From a bacterium (GTDB lineage Bacteria > Patescibacteriota > Microgenomatia > UBA1406 > GWC2-37-13): 64,000 nt of DNA. Below, one piece after another: positions 54,542 through 64,000 of this stretch (the first letter of the stretch is position 1; every line of letters begins with the position of its first letter). The translations under genes and the position numbers were made by a program. Under the pieces are notes generated by a model. The model did no database searches and was not told where the DNA came from. It was given only the letters and a program-made list of their open reading frames with translations. The stretch spans positions 50,461 to 114,460 of the forward strand of contig JAKAHA010000002.1 of NCBI GenBank assembly GCA_021825445.1. The letters run 5' to 3'.

Positions 54542-56545
54542 TTATAAACTAGAATTTTTTATTATAATGTTTTTTGTGAAAAAAGGTAAATAATTATTTA
54601 AAAACGGTAGAGGCTCACCGATGTTTAAATTATATCCCTCAATTTTATATCGACTTTTCAGGATTTCCTTAATCTTAGATTCATTTTTCCCAACGATATT
54701 ATTTTTTATTTCATCTGATAAAATTTTCATACTTGCCTTAGCACTAACTCCAGCATTAACCGACAACAAATTGCTATCTTCTTTTTTAATTTTATTTATT
54801 GTATAAGAAATTTTTTCTTTTTCTAGGGAATATTCTTTTCTTACATCTGGCTTGAGTAATACTAAAACTTTGTCAAGAAATGTTTGTTTGTTATATAAAT
54901 ACTGAGTTACACTTACCGTTGCTTGAAGAGTCAATTTACTACTTTCCTCGCCAATTTCTTTCGAATAAATCATTTTATTAAAGTTTGTTTCAGAAAGTGC
55001 TGAAACGATTGCTTCATTTGGTAGTACTTTAATAGATGGGATTTCTTTTTTAGCTTTATTAATAATGATTGTTTTTAATTCTTCTTGATCTTTTTTAGAA
55101 ACTGTTTGTATCTGTTTTTTAGTTCCTCCGGAAAAAGCCGAATCATTAACGGCAAAATATACAGATGAGGATAATCCATCGAAAGAAAATCTTTGACTTT
55201 TTGATAAATTTCCATCAATGCCAATCGCAGACGCAGTCACTGTACCGCTATTTTTACCTGGCAACTTAGCAGAACCGTCTGCGGTCAAACTCGAAGAAGC
55301 TACTTTTACATCTGTGTCTAAAATAAATTCTAATTTTGAAGCTGTAAGGATTGATCCTTTTGTAAAAACTTTTTCCTTATCATCAAAATTGTGAATCGTC
55401 ACTTGACCACGTGCTTTATCTCCAACTTCTTGTTTTCCAGTTGTACTAATAGCTTCAGAAAAGCTAGCAGAGGAACTAGAAGTTCTATATTCCAATTCTA
55501 AATTAATATCTTTATTTATGTTTTGCGATGGTAAGTATAATGTCAATTCTGCCTTATGAAAATAATATTCGTTAATAAATAGACTAAAAATTATTATTAA
55601 GATACCTACTATAAAAAATATTTTTCCGGAAAAATTAATCTTGATAGCTGGAAACTTATTCATTATTGACCACGCTTTGGCTTTCCAATCGGTTTTCGGT
55701 AAAATATTAATTTTTGTATCTGTTTGGTCAATTTTTACCTCACCTACATCTTCGTTAACAATAAATCCAAAGTTTGTTACTTCATTTATCGTCTCAACTA
55801 CCGGAACTTCAGTGGAGGAGGAAGTTTTTATTTGCTCTCCAAATATTTTCATCAAACCATTAACCACTTCGTCCTCTGATAATATGTCAACTTTTGGAAT
55901 CTGAATAAAATAATCACTACCCCAACGGTGACTTAATATTTTTGTTGTTGTATCATCCAGATTGTCTGAATCATAAAGAATGATGCGAGACGGTAAAGTA
56001 TTCTTTTTCTTAATTTCTTCAAAACCTTCGGTTAAATCGGCTACAATATTATCTGTCCTACCTAAAACTATTTTTGAGTCAATTTTCCCTCCAATATATG
56101 AGAATATTCCCACCTGGGTTTTATCTATCTCAACCAATATGGCAGTAAGAGCAGAATTATTTTCATTTTGTAAATAATAGTTAACCGCTTCATAGCACTC
56201 TATGTATCCCATTGGCTTCAAGTCTAAAGCCTTGGTTAACTGTTTAATTTTTTGTAAATATACGGGTTTAATATCTCCTATTTTCTCATCAACAAGATGG
56301 GAATATACAAATATGATTGTCTTATTTATTTCTATTTCTAAATTTTTTTCTAATTTATATAATGATTCATCTACATCGTTCGTCAAATTTTCCCAACCAT
56401 TTGTATAGTTAAATTTTTCTCGATCCAATAATTCCAAATGATCATTTTCCCTTAAAAAAATCATAACTATCCCTTGACTTTCTTTTAAGAAAATTCCTAA
56501 AAAATACTCCTTCTTTTCTTTCTTTGAAAAAAATGGTATTTTCAT
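54542..56545 (-). CDS. Large single-TM protein: cytoplasmic PilM/FtsA-like half and extracellular Ser/Lys-rich half (baseplate-J-like)
   Basis: KIPFFSKKEKKEYFLGIFLKESQG; IFFIVGILIIIFSLFINEYYF TM; KARGQVTIHNFDDKEKVFTKGSILTASKLEFILDTDV. Confidence 0.45.
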   Translation of the reverse strand: MKIPFFSKKEKKEYFLGIFLKESQGIVMIFLRENDHLELLDREKFNYTNGWENLTNDVDESLYKLEKNLEIEINKTIIFVYSHLVDEKIGDIKPVYLQKIKQLTKALDLKPMGYIECYEAVNYYLQNENNSALTAILVEIDKTQVGIFSYIGGKIDSKIVLGRTDNIVADLTEGFEEIKKKNTLPSRIILYDSDNLDDTTTKILSHRWGSDYFIQIPKVDILSEDEVVNGLMKIFGEQIKTSSSTEVPVVETINEVTNFGFIVNEDVGEVKIDQTDTKINILPKTDWKAKAWSIMNKFPAIKINFSGKIFFIVGILIIIFSLFINEYYFHKAELTLYLPSQNINKDINLELEYRTSSSSASFSEAISTTGKQEVGDKARGQVTIHNFDDKEKVFTKGSILTASKLEFILDTDVKVASSSLTADGSAKLPGKNSGTVTASAIGIDGNLSKSQRFSFDGLSSSVYFAVNDSAFSGGTKKQIQTVSKKDQEELKTIIINKAKKEIPSIKVLPNEAIVSALSETNFNKMIYSKEIGEESSKLTLQATVSVTQYLYNKQTFLDKVLVLLKPDVRKEYSLEKEKISYTINKIKKEDSNLLSVNAGVSAKASMKILSDEIKNNIVGKNESKIKEILKSRYKIEGYNLNIGEPLPFLNNYLPFFTKNIIIKNSSL

Positions 56546-56548
56546 ATT

Positions 56549-57976
56549 TTAATTAATATTATATTTTGTAAATACTTGATCTATTCCTGATTTGGCGGTA
56601 CTTAATGCTTCTTTATATGAAACTCCCAAAATTGTACTATTGATCGCGTTTTCTATATATTTTATTATCTCATCGTTTAGTCCATTATCCATGGTTCTAG
56701 AAATTATTGGTAAAGATACAAAGTTATTTGCTTGCTTGATAACCGCTCCCAGATAAGGCTCTTGTGCTAAAAGAGGTGCTAAATCAACCCTTGAATAAGG
56801 CTCACCAAATGGTCTAATTTTACTTTCAATTTCATATAATTTAGTCATATTTTCCTTTTCCGTTAAAAATTTCAAAAATTTCCATGCTTCCAACTGATTA
56901 CTACTAAACCTCGAAACCCCCTCAACCCAGTATGATGAAATTGATATTAAAGAAGTTCCTGGAACAACTGGTACAGGTACAACCTTCATATCTATATCAG
57001 GATTGGATGATTTAATAGCTAGAATTTCCCAAGAAGGGACTATGATCATGGCGACCTTTTCTTGAATAAAAGCAGTTGTTGAATTTACCATCTCTTCATT
57101 CCAATATCCCTGTGGAGATTCACTAAATTTTCTGTAAATTTCCAAAGCTCCGGATGCTTCATCCTGATTTAGTTTATTTAAAGATCCTCCATTTTGAAGT
57201 AACAGTAATCCAAAAATATCAGAAAAATGATCAACATTTGAAGTAGTGCCAAGTGCAATTCCCGATGTTATCAAGCTTCCAGATTGACTTTTGACAGTTA
57301 ATTTTGGGACAATTTGGGTAATGTCATCCCATGTCGTTGGAACAATTGAGACGCCAGCTTTTTTGAATAAACCTTGATTATAAACCAAAACCAGACCATC
57401 TATCGTCAATGGTAACCCATAATAATAATTACCAACCTTAAGATCTTTTTTGTGAACAGGATAAAAGGTTTTGTCAAATTCGTCACCGTTCATGATCGTC
57501 GGAGGAAGGGGGGCTACTATATCTTTTATTTCTGGTAACCAAGTATTGTGAAATCTAAAAATATCAGGCTTTTCGATCGTCCCCTGACTCACACCTTCAT
57601 TTTTAGTTCTATTCACTAATTTTTCACGATAACTTTGAGGATTCATTTTTTGATAAGTAATTTTTATGTTTGGATTTTTTTGTTGATAGGCAGTTATTAA
57701 TGGTTCCATCACCTGACTTTCTTCCCATAAACCCCAATAAATCAAATTAATCGATTTTTTACTTGAATTACCGGAAAATAATGCTTTAACTATAAAAATA
57801 AATATTATCAAAAACAAAATTACTCCTCCCACAATAAATATTCGTTGATTATTATTTTCTTGATAAACAGGAGGTGGTACATTCTCAAAATTTAAGTCTT
57901 GAGGAGCTTCTTCAATCGCAGGTTCATTATTTACGATACCTTGATTTTGGTCAACAATTATTTTATCATCTTCCAT
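56549..57976 (-). CDS. Membrane-anchored extracellular sugar-binding (family 1 solute-binding) protein
   Basis: TM IFIVGGVILFLIIFIFIVKALF; LIYWGLWEESQVMEPLITAYQQKNPNIKITYQ; PDIFRFHNTW; QLEAWKFLKFLTEKENM. Confidence 0.9.
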   Translation of the reverse strand: MEDDKIIVDQNQGIVNNEPAIEEAPQDLNFENVPPPVYQENNNQRIFIVGGVILFLIIFIFIVKALFSGNSSKKSINLIYWGLWEESQVMEPLITAYQQKNPNIKITYQKMNPQSYREKLVNRTKNEGVSQGTIEKPDIFRFHNTWLPEIKDIVAPLPPTIMNGDEFDKTFYPVHKKDLKVGNYYYGLPLTIDGLVLVYNQGLFKKAGVSIVPTTWDDITQIVPKLTVKSQSGSLITSGIALGTTSNVDHFSDIFGLLLLQNGGSLNKLNQDEASGALEIYRKFSESPQGYWNEEMVNSTTAFIQEKVAMIIVPSWEILAIKSSNPDIDMKVVPVPVVPGTSLISISSYWVEGVSRFSSNQLEAWKFLKFLTEKENMTKLYEIESKIRPFGEPYSRVDLAPLLAQEPYLGAVIKQANNFVSLPIISRTMDNGLNDEIIKYIENAINSTILGVSYKEALSTAKSGIDQVFTKYNIN

Positions 57977-57982
57977 ACTATC

Positions 57983-59389
57983 ATGATATCAAAAAATAGA
58001 AATTTAAAAGGTAATATTTTGTTGACATTAATGCTCGTCTTTGGATTAATTGCTATATCGACGACTGTTTTTATTTTTTTAAAAAATGAAAAAAATATAG
58101 GCAATAAAATATACCCAAATGTTTACTTAGATAACCAAAATTTTGGCTTAAAAAATAAAGATGAAATAATCAATTATTATAATAATAAATCTTCTGAATT
58201 AGAAAATATTAGAATAACTATTTTTTATGCAAATGAGCCTGTTGCCTCTTATTCTGCTCAAACTCTTGGAATAAAATATGACGGAAAAACAATTGCGGAA
58301 AGGGCTTTTCTGATTGGACGCTCAACTAATTTATCATCTAAATATTTTCAAAAAATTTTGTCAATTTTTAATTTAAAAAGGTTTAATTTTGAAAGCCAAA
58401 TTGAATATGATAATAGCAATATTAAGGATTTTTTATCTCAATCTGAAGATAAATATAATTTACCGGCAAAAAATGCTTTATTTAAATTTGAAAAAGGAAA
58501 GGTTGTTGAATTTAGAAAAGAATCGAATGGTTTAAAAATCAAGACAAACCAGTTTTTATCTGAGATTGATAAGATTGTAGATAAACTCAAAATTGATCCA
58601 GCTAACAAAAAAATTATTTTGAATTCTGAGGTTGTTAAGCCAGAAATAAAGCTATCTGATATTAATGAATATGGAATAGAGGAGTTTATTGCTGAAGGCA
58701 AATCCGATTATACTCATTCAATCCCCCAAAGAATCCATAATGTCATTCTTGCCGCCTCAAAATTTAATGGAGTTTTAATACCCAAAGGTAAAGAATTTTC
58801 TTTTAACGAAACTATCGGAGACATCTCTTCGCTCACCGGATATCAACCAGCTTATGTCATCAAAGAAGGCAAGACTGTCTTGGGAGATGGCGGTGGAGTT
58901 TGTCAGGTGTCAACAACTCTTTTCAGGGCTGCCCTAAACGCCGGACTACCTATTGTTGAACGTAGTGCCCATGCCTATAGAGTTGGCTACTATGAAAATG
59001 ATTCGGAGCCGGGTTTTGATGCGACTGTCTATGGTCCAACTGTTGATTTAAAAATAAAAAACGATACTCCAAGCTATATCTTGATTGAAACGGAAGTTGA
59101 TAAGGAAAATAATTTGTTGTTTTTTAAACTATATGGGAAAAAAGATGGGCGTCAAGTACAAATATCCAAGGCAACTGTCTATGACGTTGTTCCTGCTCTT
59201 CCTCCAAAATATCAAGATGACCCAACTCTTAAAAAAGGGGTGACAAAACAAGTTGATTTTCCCGCAGGTGGAGCTAAAGCTTTCTTTACTTACAAAGTTT
59301 TTCAAAAAGACAAAACAATTATTGACACAAAATTTTATTCCAATTTCCGCCCTTGGGCAGCTGTATATCTAGTAGGAACCGCGGACTAA
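57983..59389 (+). CDS. VanW family protein
   Basis: RIHNVILAASKFNGVLIPKGKEFSFNETIGDIS; GDGGGVCQVSTTLFRAALNAGLPIVERSAHAYRVGYYE. Confidence 0.9.
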   Translation: MISKNRNLKGNILLTLMLVFGLIAISTTVFIFLKNEKNIGNKIYPNVYLDNQNFGLKNKDEIINYYNNKSSELENIRITIFYANEPVASYSAQTLGIKYDGKTIAERAFLIGRSTNLSSKYFQKILSIFNLKRFNFESQIEYDNSNIKDFLSQSEDKYNLPAKNALFKFEKGKVVEFRKESNGLKIKTNQFLSEIDKIVDKLKIDPANKKIILNSEVVKPEIKLSDINEYGIEEFIAEGKSDYTHSIPQRIHNVILAASKFNGVLIPKGKEFSFNETIGDISSLTGYQPAYVIKEGKTVLGDGGGVCQVSTTLFRAALNAGLPIVERSAHAYRVGYYENDSEPGFDATVYGPTVDLKIKNDTPSYILIETEVDKENNLLFFKLYGKKDGRQVQISKATVYDVVPALPPKYQDDPTLKKGVTKQVDFPAGGAKAFFTYKVFQKDKTIIDTKFYSNFRPWAAVYLVGTAD

Positions 59390-59515
59390 AATTTCTAATT
59401 TTTAATTACTCTAATTAACCTAAATAATAACCAATGTTTAATTCCCAACTACTTATTGGAACTTGGTAATTTTTTAGAAATTAGACAAATTAGGTTAATT
59501 AGGTCAATTTATCTA
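59390..59515. repeat. Intergenic inverted-repeat element, copy 3
   Basis: ctctaattaacctaaataataaccaatg...attggaacttgg...aaattaggttaattaggtcaattta. Confidence 0.75.
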
Positions 59516-60105
59516 AATAGCCTTGCCCTTCCAAGTTTGTAATGAAGGTCTTTATTTCGTCTTTCTCCGATTATTTTTGCCGGGACTCCGCCTACGATTG
59601 CGTAAGGCGGAATATCTTTTGTAACAACAGCACCAGCTCCAATGACTGCTCCCCGACCAACCGTCACCCCGGCTAAAATGATTACTCTTGGTCCAATAAA
59701 TACGTAGTCTTCGATGGTGACCGGTGCATTTGTAGCTACAAAAGTCTCATTATTAACGTCATGTTCGCTATTGTAAATCATCACCTCAGTTGCGATATCA
59801 ACATGATTACCTATCTTTAATAGATCTCGACCATCCAAAACAACTCCTTCGCCAATAATTGTATCTTCACCAACGGCAATATTTCTAGGATCATAAAATC
59901 TTGCTTTTGTATGGATGGTTGAACCTTTACCAATTTTAATTCCAGCAAGACGATAAAAAAATCGACGAAAACAATGCAGAGGAACACAACTAACTAAATG
60001 AAGTAAATAAACCTCAAATTCAAGAAAGATATTTTTTATTCTATTTACAACTTTTCCAAAAACTTGGGATACCGTCAACGCATTTCCATCTTTATCTTTG
60101 ATCAT
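59509..60105 (-). CDS. Left-handed beta-helix acyltransferase (hexapeptide repeat)
   Basis: NIAVGEDTIIGEGVVLDGRDLLKIGNHVDIATEVMIYNSEHDV; VIGAGAVVTKDIPPYAIVGGVPAKIIGER. Confidence 0.9.
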   Translation of the reverse strand: MIKDKDGNALTVSQVFGKVVNRIKNIFLEFEVYLLHLVSCVPLHCFRRFFYRLAGIKIGKGSTIHTKARFYDPRNIAVGEDTIIGEGVVLDGRDLLKIGNHVDIATEVMIYNSEHDVNNETFVATNAPVTIEDYVFIGPRVIILAGVTVGRGAVIGAGAVVTKDIPPYAIVGGVPAKIIGERRNKDLHYKLGRARLFR

Positions 60106-60146
60106 GATACTTTTATTATATCAAAGAATCCCATGGGAAACTTTTA

Positions 60147-60392
60147 TTATCTACCTGTTAGTCTTGCCATTTTTTGACCCTTAAATACAACTGGCTCTTG
60201 AGAAGACTCAACAGGTGGTTTAGGTTCTACTGGAATTTCCAAAGGCGTCGCATTAATTATACGATCAATATGGCTAGTATCTATTTTATTTATGTCAGTA
60301 ACTGGTGTTGCTGCAATAATCTCAGGATCAGGCTTCAATATGCGTCTTACTGTGTCTGGAGAAATATTAATTTGTTCTGATACATCTAGCAT
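60147..60392 (-). CDS. Hypothetical protein, short HTH-like N-terminus plus Pro-rich tail
   Basis: MLDVSEQINISPDTVRRILKPDPE resembles a LacI-type HTH stretch; EIPVEPKPPVESSQEP tail. Confidence 0.4.
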   Translation of the reverse strand: MLDVSEQINISPDTVRRILKPDPEIIAATPVTDINKIDTSHIDRIINATPLEIPVEPKPPVESSQEPVVFKGQKMARLTGR

Positions 60393-60594
60393 ATTTATTA
60401 TTAATAACAATTATATTCTTTCAAATTCCTTCCCAAAATTCAAACCCTGTATCGAATGGTACAGGGTCAAATTTTGAAGGGTTCTTCATCAAAGTTAGTG
60501 GAATATTATGGAACGATGAATCGTTCCACTACGAGAAAAAATATAATTTTATTAAAGTCCGTGGACTTTTACAATTTTTGCTATACTTTTTTAT

Positions 60595-60735
60595 ATGAAA
60601 AATTTTTTAATATTAATATCTGTTGTCTTGCTTGCACTAGGGATTTATTGGGGATACGGAAAATATCAGAACTTAATGAAGAGAGACGATCAAAGAAAGA
60701 AATCCGTAAATGAAATCCCCTCCTCTATTCAATAA
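60595..60735 (+). CDS. Candidate 46-aa single-TM miniprotein
   Basis: MKNFLILISVVLLALGIYWGYGKYQNLMKRDDQRKKSVNEIPSSIQ*; preceded by a TATACT box. Confidence 0.4.
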   Translation: MKNFLILISVVLLALGIYWGYGKYQNLMKRDDQRKKSVNEIPSSIQ

Positions 60736-62510
60736 ACTGGCTCATCTGAAATAAATCTTGACGGGGTCGAATAGCCTTGAGAGCCAAATATAAATCTTTT
60801 TCTGGTGTTTGTGATATAAAGAGTTTTTTTTGCACGAGTAATACCAACATAAAAAAGACGCCGTTCTTCCTCAAGTTGAAATTGATCGTCAATTGACCTT
60901 GAGTGAGGAAGCAGTCCTTCCTCAACGCCAACAATAAAAACATGGTCAAATTCAAGCCCCTTAGCCTGATGAAGGGTCATTAAGACGAGTCGCCTATTAT
61001 TCCTTGTTTCTTTTTCATGTTGTGAATATTCAGACTCAACAAGAGCCACTTGTTCCAAAAACTCCAACAGTTTTGGAAAACTAACGGCGACTGATTTTAG
61101 TTCTTTAATATTTTCTAGTCGACTAAAATCATCGGGATCTTCGGAATCAAACATTTTTAAAAATCCTACGCTCTCAAATATTTTTTCCATAAGCTCTTCC
61201 GTCGTAAATGAATCTATTTTGTCTTTTACCTCTTCATAAAGTATTTTAAATTTTGCAAATCGAGTTTTGCCGATTTTTAAAACTCGCTCTAAAGAAACCG
61301 ACTCATTTGGGTTAAGTAATAATTTTAAATATGCCAAAATATCTTTAATTTCTTTTCTTTCATAAAATCTTGTTCCGCCGACTAAAATATATGGTATTGC
61401 GTACCTAATCAGCACTTCTTCCAGAACTCTCGATTGAGCATTTGTTCGATATAAAACAGCAAAATTTGGAAGCTCTAATTCAGTATTCGCGCTTATTAAT
61501 CTTGTTATTTCTTCTGCCACATAAATTGCCTCTGCCTGTTCATTATCTGCCTGATAAAAAGTCACATCTTCTCCCTGTTGATTACTGGTAAACAGATGAA
61601 GGATCGGATGAGTATTATTTTTAGAAATAATATTAAAGGCAAAATCAAGAATTTTTTGAGTCGATCGATAGTTTTCTTCCAAATGAAAAGTCTTTGATCC
61701 TGGGAAATCTTTTTCAAATTTTTTAAGATTGGTAATGTCAGCCCCACGCCATGAATAAATACTCTGCGAAAAATCTCCAACCACAGTAACATTTTTTGAT
61801 TTTTCAGCCAGCAACTTTGTCAATATATATTGAACTAAATTAGTATCTTGAAATTCATCAATTAAAAAATATTCATATTTATTTTGCAAGCGACCCAAGA
61901 CCGATTTATCTTTTTGAAAAAGTTGTGTTGTCATAATGAGTAAGTCGTCAAAATCGACTCCTTTATTTGCCGCCATCTTCTTTTGATAGTGATAATAAAC
62001 ATCAGCAACAAGTGCCGATTGATGAAATTTAAAATTCTCAAGAAAATTTTCCGGCGTAATCATCTGATTTTTGGCAAGTGAAATATAATAAGAAAAATAT
62101 CCAGGAGTTTTTTTCTCAAGTTTTCGCTCGGAAATGATTTGTTTAATTAAAGTTTTTTGATCATTATCATCGTAGATTATAAAGTTGCGATCAAGCCCTG
62201 CCTCATTAGCATATGTTCGTAGAATTCTGACACAAAAAGAATGATAAGTACCTACAAATCCTAAATGAGTAGTGCCTCCTAATTGCTGATTTATTCTTTC
62301 TTTCATTTCAGCCGCGGCTTTATTTGTAAAAGTCAACATTATAATTGTCGAAGGATGTATTTTTTTTTCTTTAACCAAATATATGACTTTACTAACTAAA
62401 ACTCTGGTTTTCCCTGATCCAGCTCCCGCTAAAATAACAGTTGGGCCAATATAATTAATCACAGCCTCTTTTTGTTTTTTGTTTAGATGTTTTAGAATAT
62501 CTATGTCCAT
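60729..62510 (-). CDS. UvrD/PcrA/Rep family DNA helicase (short C-terminus)
   Basis: VILAGAGSGKTRVLVSKVIYLV; FLIDEFQDTNLVQYIL; VGDFSQSIYSWRGADI; LMTLHQAKGLEFDHVFIVGVEEGLLPH. Confidence 0.96.
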   Translation of the reverse strand: MDIDILKHLNKKQKEAVINYIGPTVILAGAGSGKTRVLVSKVIYLVKEKKIHPSTIIMLTFTNKAAAEMKERINQQLGGTTHLGFVGTYHSFCVRILRTYANEAGLDRNFIIYDDNDQKTLIKQIISERKLEKKTPGYFSYYISLAKNQMITPENFLENFKFHQSALVADVYYHYQKKMAANKGVDFDDLLIMTTQLFQKDKSVLGRLQNKYEYFLIDEFQDTNLVQYILTKLLAEKSKNVTVVGDFSQSIYSWRGADITNLKKFEKDFPGSKTFHLEENYRSTQKILDFAFNIISKNNTHPILHLFTSNQQGEDVTFYQADNEQAEAIYVAEEITRLISANTELELPNFAVLYRTNAQSRVLEEVLIRYAIPYILVGGTRFYERKEIKDILAYLKLLLNPNESVSLERVLKIGKTRFAKFKILYEEVKDKIDSFTTEELMEKIFESVGFLKMFDSEDPDDFSRLENIKELKSVAVSFPKLLEFLEQVALVESEYSQHEKETRNNRRLVLMTLHQAKGLEFDHVFIVGVEEGLLPHSRSIDDQFQLEEERRLFYVGITRAKKTLYITNTRKRFIFGSQGYSTPSRFISDEPVY

Positions 62511-62522
62511 GAAGTATAATTA

Positions 62523-62655
62523 TAAATTAAATTGACCTAATTAATCTAATTGATCTAATTTTTAAAAAATGATCAAATTCCAATATAACAAATTTAAGAA
62601 TTAGATATTGGATATTATTTAGGTAAATTAGAATAATTAGTAATTAGAAATTAAA
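62523..62655. repeat. Intergenic inverted-repeat element, copy 4
   Basis: ttgacctaattaatctaattgatctaattt...ttaggtaaattagaataattagtaattagaaatt. Confidence 0.7.
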
Positions 62656-62660
62656 AAAAG

Positions 62661-63710
62661 ATGTCTCTCAAACTAAAGCTGACCATAATTGCTTCTTTCG
62701 TTTTGATCGCCCTTATAATCCTCCTCCGTCCATATTATCTTTTCATTACTAAGACTTTAAAAATTTCCCCTATAAAAACTCTTTTTCTCTCAAATGACAT
62801 AAAAACATATAACAACCGAGTCAACATTCTTTTACTCGGTATAGCTGGAACTGATCATGATGGACCTAATCTTTCTGATTCAATCATGCTACTTAGTTAT
62901 AATCTAAAAGATAATTATTTAACTACCATCTCTATACCCCGAGATGTTTGGAGTGAAGCGTTACGCGATAAAATTAATTCCGCTTATGCGTACGGCGAAG
63001 CCAAAAAAAAGGGAGCTGGATTTGTATTGGCTAAAGCAGAAGTTGAAACTATAATAGGACAGCCGATTCATTATGGAATTGCAATAAATTTTGATCAGTT
63101 TGAAGAATTAATTGATTATTTAGGCGGAATTGAAGTAAATATTGAAAACTCTTTTACAGATAAAGAATTTCCAATTACAGGTCGTGAAAATGATCTATGT
63201 AATGGTGATCAAGAATTTAAATGCCGTTATAAAACAATTTCTTTTAACAAAGGTGATACTTTCATGGATGGAAAAACTGCCTTAGAATTTGTACGATCAC
63301 GTCATTCGATTGGATCAGAAGGAACTGATTTTGCCAGAGAAAAAAGACAGCAAAAAGTTGTTGAGGCTATTAAAAATAAATTAATAATAATTGCAAAAAA
63401 AATTAATCTTAGTCAATACGAAAAACTTTATAAATTGGCTGATAAACTAGTTAAAAGAGATATTAGCAATCAACAACTTGCGGTTATTTTTAAGAAAATT
63501 ATTTTAGGCAAAAAATTTAGTCAAGAAAAAATAATTCTTTCCGAAGATTTTTTTGTTAATCCAACCATCAATCTTGAAAAATATGATGGGCTATGGGTTT
63601 TAATTCCAATTAACGACGATATCAATATCGTTCATAAATATATTGATTGTAAGCTTGAAAAAGCAACAAACTGTGAAAGATTAAAGCCAAAAAGAGAAGA
63701 AAATCGTTGA
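62661..63710 (+). CDS. LytR-CpsA-Psr family protein
   Basis: NILLLGIAGTDHDGPNLSDSIMLLSYNL; SIPRDVW; INSAYAYGEAKKKG; ALEFVRSRHS. Confidence 0.93.
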   Translation: MSLKLKLTIIASFVLIALIILLRPYYLFITKTLKISPIKTLFLSNDIKTYNNRVNILLLGIAGTDHDGPNLSDSIMLLSYNLKDNYLTTISIPRDVWSEALRDKINSAYAYGEAKKKGAGFVLAKAEVETIIGQPIHYGIAINFDQFEELIDYLGGIEVNIENSFTDKEFPITGRENDLCNGDQEFKCRYKTISFNKGDTFMDGKTALEFVRSRHSIGSEGTDFAREKRQQKVVEAIKNKLIIIAKKINLSQYEKLYKLADKLVKRDISNQQLAVIFKKIILGKKFSQEKIILSEDFFVNPTINLEKYDGLWVLIPINDDINIVHKYIDCKLEKATNCERLKPKREENR

Positions 63711-64000
63711 GATTGCTACCCCAATCATTAAAAATCCTTTTTCCCAACTTCCTGTTTCTGGAAGAACTTGAGGGGTACTTGTAGTAATTGTTGGATTTTC
63801 TGGGGACGTAATCGTGGGACCTTTTGCCAGGACGATCTCTGTCGGCTCAATTGTTGGAGTTTCTTCTTTCACAACAACTGGACTCGGAACTACGGTAGTA
63901 ATTGTGGTTGGAGTAACAGCAACAGTTGGAGTGATTTTCAAAATTGGTGATGGTGTCATATTTGCATATTGAGAATTTGTCAACTCTAAGTTTTTATCCG
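63681..64000 (-). CDS. Partial Pro/Thr-rich surface protein with C-terminal LPETG sorting signal (start beyond window)
   Basis: VLPETGSWEKGFLMIGVAISTIFFSFWL*; frame open to the window edge. Confidence 0.75.
   Translation of the reverse strand, partial: DKNLELTNSQYANMTPSPILKITPTVAVTPTTITTVVPSPVVVKEETPTIEPTEIVLAKGPTITSPENPTITTSTPQVLPETGSWEKGFLMIGVAISTIFFSFWL

Noticed and set aside
1-64000. CRISPR array, rRNA operon, complete prophage or transposase gene
   Set aside because: No regularly spaced direct repeats, rRNA signatures, phage structural genes or transposase ORFs were recognised.

Overview
AT-rich, gene-dense bacterial window that reads like a Patescibacteria/CPR (Microgenomates-like) genome: short intergenic gaps, standard stop codons, class I LysRS, C-Ala-less AlaRS and many GIY-YIG/small-repeat features. 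The lineage call is inference from gene style only. Main gene content: hisHFIE; sugar/glycan genes (rfbC, DegT aminotransferase, GT2/GT4/GT39, O-antigen ligase, FemX-like); lon; 2-oxoacid:ferredoxin oxidoreductase plus ferredoxin; Rrf2-sufCBDSU; tsaD and a tsaC-tsaE fusion; ftsH; glmS; secA; alaS plus a Trbp111-like gene; a DsbA-like gene; greA; a GNAT-like/HDAC-like pair upstream of lysS; rdgB; serS; and an envelope block (PBP1A, sortase, solute-binding protein, VanW, LCP, LPETG substrate). Two tRNAs are visible: Met-CAT (+) and Glu-CTC (-). The most unusual observations are: (1) a tRNA-Met locus with a duplicated 5' half, a GIY-YIG ORF ending exactly at nucleotide -1 of the intact tRNA, and a 45-nt palindrome in the D-loop of the relic half; (2) several families of short palindromic or tandem repeats inserted in frame in conserved proteins and also between genes; (3) a DsbA-like protein with its halves in permuted order; (4) class I LysRS fused to a B3/4 domain next to an acetyltransferase/deacetylase-like pair; (5) homologous promoter modules (hairpin, TTGAMA-N17-TASAAT, near-leaderless ATG) in front of unrelated small ORFs; (6) a relic of a foreign lon 3' end near the resident lon; (7) twin near-identical palindromes flanking a TrpR-like gene. 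All assignments come from reading the sequence; no searches were run.
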